Below are positions 61,227-64,000 of a DNA stretch of 64,000 nt, piece after piece. The stretch's first letter is position 1. Every line of letters begins with the position of its first letter. Below the pieces are notes generated by a model, which saw nothing but the letters and a program-made list of their open reading frames with translations, searched no databases and was not told where the DNA came from. The stretch covers positions 771,965 through 835,964 of the forward strand of contig NZ_FMVC01000001.1 of assembly GCF_900101855.1 (NCBI RefSeq). Direction: 5' to 3'. The position numbers and the translations under genes are program-made. The stretch is from Flavobacterium anhuiense. Lineage in GTDB: Bacteria; Bacteroidota; Bacteroidia; Flavobacteriales; Flavobacteriaceae.

Positions 61227-61961
61227 TTAATTCCTACCTTTTTCGTTAAAATAGAGTTCGTTTAATGGCTCACTTTGCCAGTACTCCTTGGTGTCGACAT
61301 CTAAAATTGTAAGCGGACCTCTAAATGCAGCGCCTGTATCTACGTTCCAGACACACGCTTTATTTACAGGAACCGTTTCGCCGATTCGGGTAACAGGTGT
61401 GTGGCCAATATAAACTTCCTTATAAACGGTAAATCTTTTGGGATAGTGTAGGTCGTCTTCTTTTAATTTAGGGTCTAATGAAAGAGCTGTTTCCCAAAGT
61501 GTTCTATCCCAATAAAATAGTTTTGAAAAATATTCCCATTTTACACCATTCAAATTGGTAAAGCCAGCATGAACAAACAAACGATTCTGATCATCAAGAT
61601 AATAATCCTGCAGATTTTCTAGAAATTCGATATGAGCTCTTTTTTTCTCTTCAGAAATTTTTGCGTAGCCTTCAACAGTAGCTTTTCCGCCATGTTTGTA
61701 CCACATTTCTTCATCAAAATCATCGTGTCTTTCTTCTAACCAGTCTAAAGCAAGCTGGTCATGGTTTCCTCTTATGCAGATGATATTTTGTTTGCTTTTT
61801 AAATCAATTAAATAGTCAATTACTTCAACAGACTGACTCCAGCCGTCAACATAATCGCCCAAAAAAATGAGAGTATCTTCAGTAGTAACTTTGGCTCTCT
61901 CGAGTACTTGTTCAAGTGCAAGTAATCCGCCATGAATGTCACCTATAACAAATGTTCGCAT
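61227..61961 (-). CDS. Metallophosphatase of the serine/threonine phosphatase type
   Basis: This 244-residue protein has the metal-binding motifs of the calcineurin-like (PPP) family: GDIHGG (D8, H10) near the N terminus, GDYVDGW and RGNHD further on. A late His is in YIGHTPV, and VWNVDTGAAFRGPLTILDV is typical of bacterial PrpA/ApaH-type proteins. It acts in the cytoplasm on phosphoproteins or on a dinucleoside polyphosphate; the substrate is not determined by sequence. It is alone on the minus strand and divergent from dinB. Confidence 0.92.
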   Translation of the reverse strand: MRTFVIGDIHGGLLALEQVLERAKVTTEDTLIFLGDYVDGWSQSVEVIDYLIDLKSKQNIICIRGNHDQLALDWLEERHDDFDEEMWYKHGGKATVEGYAKISEEKKRAHIEFLENLQDYYLDDQNRLFVHAGFTNLNGVKWEYFSKLFYWDRTLWETALSLDPKLKEDDLHYPKRFTVYKEVYIGHTPVTRIGETVPVNKACVWNVDTGAAFRGPLTILDVDTKEYWQSEPLNELYFNEKGRN

Positions 61962-62101
61962 TATTTAATTTTTCGAGTAAAAGAACAAAAATAGAAAGAA
62001 TAATTGGTTTGGGCTCATCGAATTCGCATTCTTTAAAAATTGATATGATTTATAACTACTTACAGCGTTTTTTTATTGTTTTTCCTTTTTAAATTTGCAA
62101 T

Positions 62102-63184
62102 ATGTCTGAAACACCAACATATCGTAAAATAATTCACATTGATATGGATGCCTTTTATGCATCGGTAGAGCAGATGGACAATCCAGAGTTAAGAGGAAAA
62201 CCCGTTGCGGTTGGCGGTTCAGAGAATCGCGGTGTGGTTTCTGCAGCTAGTTACGAAGCTAGAAAATTTGGAGTTCGGAGTGCTATCAGTGGAGTTTTAG
62301 CCAAAAAATATTGTCCAGAAATTATCTTCGTCAGACCAAGATTTGACCGCTATAAAGAGATTTCATCCAAAATTCATAAAATTTTTCATGAATACACTGA
62401 CCTAGTAGAACCTCTTTCGCTTGACGAAGCTTATTTAGATGTTACTAAAAACAAAAAAGGAAATCCGAGCGCAAGTCTTCTAGCACAGGAAATTAGAACC
62501 AGAATTTTTAATGAAGTCGGACTAACGGCATCAGCAGGTATTTCAGTCAATAAATTTGTGGCCAAAATTGCCAGCGATTATAACAAACCAAACGGACAAA
62601 AAACCGTAAACCCTGATGAAGTGGAAGCTTTTCTGGAAGATCTTCCGATCCGTAAATTTTATGGAGTTGGAAAAGTTACTACGGAAAAAATGTATCAACT
62701 CGGAATTTTTACGGGAACCGATTTGAAAAGCAAGTCTTTGGAGTTTTTAGAGAAACACTTCGGTAAATCTGGAGCTTTTTATTACCATGTTGTTCGAGGA
62801 ATTCATAACAGTGAAGTAAAATCTTCTCGAATTGCTAAATCTGTTGCGGCAGAGCATACTTTTGATGTGAATTTGTCTTCTGAAATTTTCATGATGGAAC
62901 AATTGGAACGAATTGCAAGTTCGTTAGAAAAGCGTCTAAAGAGGTATAATGTTTCAGGGAAAACCATTACGCTCAAAATTAAATACAGCGATTTCTCGCA
63001 ACAGACAAGAAGCAAGACTTTGCCTTATTTTATTTCTGATAAAAGTTTGATTATGGAAAATGTCGAAGAACTATTGTACCAGGAAAAAATGAAGGATTCT
63101 GTTAGATTGCTTGGAATTTCATTAAGTAATTTGAATACCGAAGTAAAAAAAGCAGTTGCGGTTCAATTAAAATTTACATTTTGA
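62102..63184 (+). CDS. dinB: DNA polymerase IV (Y family)
   Basis: This 360-residue translesion polymerase has the catalytic acidic residues in IIHIDMDAFYASVEQMDNPELRGKPVAVGG and LSLDEAYLDVT, the RKFGVRSAISG steric-gate region, and the thumb motif ASAGISVNKFVAKIASDYNKPNGQ. The C-terminal little-finger domain (about 240-355) is complete. It lacks an obvious C-terminal beta-clamp peptide as I read it. Whether it is damage-induced is not clear; no LexA-like box was seen. TAAATTTG (62090-62097) lies directly before the ATG but is too close to act as a promoter. Confidence 0.96.
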   Translation: MSETPTYRKIIHIDMDAFYASVEQMDNPELRGKPVAVGGSENRGVVSAASYEARKFGVRSAISGVLAKKYCPEIIFVRPRFDRYKEISSKIHKIFHEYTDLVEPLSLDEAYLDVTKNKKGNPSASLLAQEIRTRIFNEVGLTASAGISVNKFVAKIASDYNKPNGQKTVNPDEVEAFLEDLPIRKFYGVGKVTTEKMYQLGIFTGTDLKSKSLEFLEKHFGKSGAFYYHVVRGIHNSEVKSSRIAKSVAAEHTFDVNLSSEIFMMEQLERIASSLEKRLKRYNVSGKTITLKIKYSDFSQQTRSKTLPYFISDKSLIMENVEELLYQEKMKDSVRLLGISLSNLNTEVKKAVAVQLKFTF

Positions 63185-63286
63185 TAATGATTTTTAATCG
63201 TATATTAAGATTCATGTCTTTTTATAACAGGATTTTTCTTGTATCTTTGAGGAAAAAGATCTATTCATCTTCTGAATTGTTTTAAT

Positions 63287-63787
63287 ATGAAAAATAAAAA
63301 TTCTGATGATCTAGTGCAGCGAAATTCAGTTCCAATCTTATCTTGGGATTTTCATTATGAATATTTAAATGAGCTAAAAGCGTTAAGCAGTGATTTGGAG
63401 AGAGTCAGTAAGATTTCAGATGAATTTGTCTGGGATGAGAAAAAGCTCAATATTCAAGAGAGAATTAAACAAGAAGTTGTTTTGGTGACTGATCTAAATC
63501 TGAAAATAGTTTTCGCTTCTAGCGGCCTAAAAAGAATGACAGGTTACAAAGAGGAAGAAGTTTTAGGAAAGACGCCGAAGATGTTTCAAGGTCCAGCAAC
63601 TTCCCAAAAAGATTTAAAGGAGATCAGGGAAGCGGTTAAAAAACAGATTCCTTTTGCAAAAACGCTTGAAAATTATAGAAAAAATGGACAAACTTATAAA
63701 TGTAAAATTGATGCTTCGCCAGTTTATAACTTGAAAGGAGAAATATCACATTTTATAGCTTTTGAAAAACAAGATTTAAGCGCTTAA
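63287..63787 (+). CDS. Single PAS-domain protein, LOV-like without the cysteine
   Basis: This 166-residue protein has an N-terminal helical part (residues 1 to about 60) and one PAS domain. The domain reads VLVTDLNLKIVFASSGLKRMTGYKEEEVLGKTPKMFQGPATSQKDLKEIREAVKKQIPFAKTLENYRKNGQTYKCKIDASPVYNLKGEISHFIAF. This follows LOV photosensors (GRNCRFLQG...), but at the flavin-Cys position it has Pro (GKTPKMFQG), so the known photocycle could not happen. It has no output domain. TATCTTTG (63242-63249) lies about 40 bases before the ATG as a possible -7 box. Confidence 0.85.
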   Translation: MKNKNSDDLVQRNSVPILSWDFHYEYLNELKALSSDLERVSKISDEFVWDEKKLNIQERIKQEVVLVTDLNLKIVFASSGLKRMTGYKEEEVLGKTPKMFQGPATSQKDLKEIREAVKKQIPFAKTLENYRKNGQTYKCKIDASPVYNLKGEISHFIAFEKQDLSA

Positions 63788-63788
63788 T

Positions 63789-63900
63789 TGGCCACGAAGG
63801 CTCAAAGACGCAAAGATGTTTTGAAAAAGAAGAAAAAATAAAGCCACCAATAGGTGGCTTTTATTATAAAAAAACTTTGTGTCTTAGTGTCTTTGTGGCA
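63789..63900. repeat. CAAAG-type inverted repeat around the PAS-gene terminator
   Basis: TGGCCACGAAGGCTCAAAG with GACGCAAAG (from 63789) pairs with CTTTGTGTCTTAGTGTCTTTGTGGCA (63875-63900) with a few mismatches, around the terminator at 63840-63861. The same build is present at 60530-60642. Confidence 0.7.
63840..63865. terminator. Terminator between the PAS gene and fumarase
   Basis: AAAGCCACC (63840-63848) and GGTGGCTTT (63853-63861) pair around a four-base loop, with T-rich sequence after. It serves the plus-strand PAS gene and possibly the convergent fumarase gene. Confidence 0.8.
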
Positions 63901-63908
63901 GAACACTT

Positions 63909-64000
63909 TTACAAGTTTGCAAAGAAATCATTTCCTTTATCGTCTGTAATGATGAATGCAGGAAAATCTTTAACCGTGATTTTACGTACAGCTTCCATTC
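63909..64000 (-). CDS. Class I fumarate hydratase, C-terminal end (cut by the window edge)
   Basis: The last 30 codons of a minus-strand gene are present: it ends with TAA at 63909 and continues past base 64000. The residues [19 protein letters not shown] followed by [10 protein letters not shown] match the C terminus of Fe-S class I fumarases, where the E. coli FumA form is [27 protein letters not shown]. The enzyme would convert fumarate and malate in the citric acid cycle. The call depends on this short, distinctive tail only. Confidence 0.75.
   Translation of the reverse strand, partial: [29 protein letters not shown]

Noticed and set aside
62090-62097. TAAATTTG as the dinB promoter
   Set aside because: It ends four bases before the ATG, so the transcript would begin at or after the start codon; no TTG lies at the right distance.

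Overview
The window looks like a chromosomal segment of a Flavobacterium species (Bacteroidota). The evidence is: low-GC DNA with proteins of flavobacterial character; a gliding-motility lipoprotein GldH; promoters of the Bacteroidota type (TTG, about 17-23 nt, then TAnnTTTG) rather than sigma-70 boxes; a FeoAB operon with a tiny Cys-rich partner; many SPII lipoproteins ending in SC/TC; and hairpin-rich intergenic spacers. No rRNA, tRNA, CRISPR array, prophage or complete insertion sequence was seen. Both edges cut genes: an acyl-ACP desaturase on the left and a class I fumarase on the right.

Layout. 0-6 kb: desaturase end, HD phosphohydrolase, alpha/beta hydrolase, and a feoA-feoB-small Cys-rich protein operon next to a Sco1-like copper protein. 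6-15 kb: M13 metalloprotease, a nested palindrome cluster, a cytochrome c lipoprotein with hemB, two exported proteins of unknown function, and class I fructose-bisphosphate aldolase. 15-26 kb: a heme region, with hemF, a GNAT enzyme, a small protein, hemE, hemD, hemC and hemA on the minus strand, then a globin-like lipoprotein, a membrane-anchored alpha/beta protein, an AraC regulator, and hemH, a lipoprotein and hemJ on the plus strand. With hemB this gives every protoheme step after glutamyl-tRNA except HemL. 26-29 kb: an NtrY-like kinase, a crotonase and small proteins.

29-37 kb is a metal-homeostasis block. It holds a DtxR/MntR regulator, an NRAMP manganese transporter fused to a universal-stress domain, a Zur-like Fur regulator, a MerC-domain protein, a thioredoxin-reductase-like flavoprotein, a TonB receptor with a Cys pair in its plug, and an exported thioredoxin. 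Palindromes beside the mntH and merC promoters suggest direct metalloregulation. 37-46 kb: lycopene cyclase, a TPR protein, bacilliredoxin, a complete RND efflux operon and PPK2.

46.8-50.4 kb carries both known routes to 5-hydroxyuridine at tRNA position 34. These are a rhodanese-type TrhO and a U32-peptidase-type TrhP, with a ferredoxin whose start overlaps the trhP stop. The two enzymes carry the same C-terminal domain of about 84 residues, and a Y1 (RAYT/IS200-like) transposase plus a paired REP palindrome sits between them. I consider this the most interesting locus.

50-64 kb: lipoproteins, two tandem ankyrin-repeat proteins, RicT-gldH-PBP1A, a 3-oxoacid CoA-transferase pair, a small outer-membrane-like protein, a metallophosphatase, DNA polymerase IV, a single PAS protein that resembles LOV without its cysteine, and the fumarase end.
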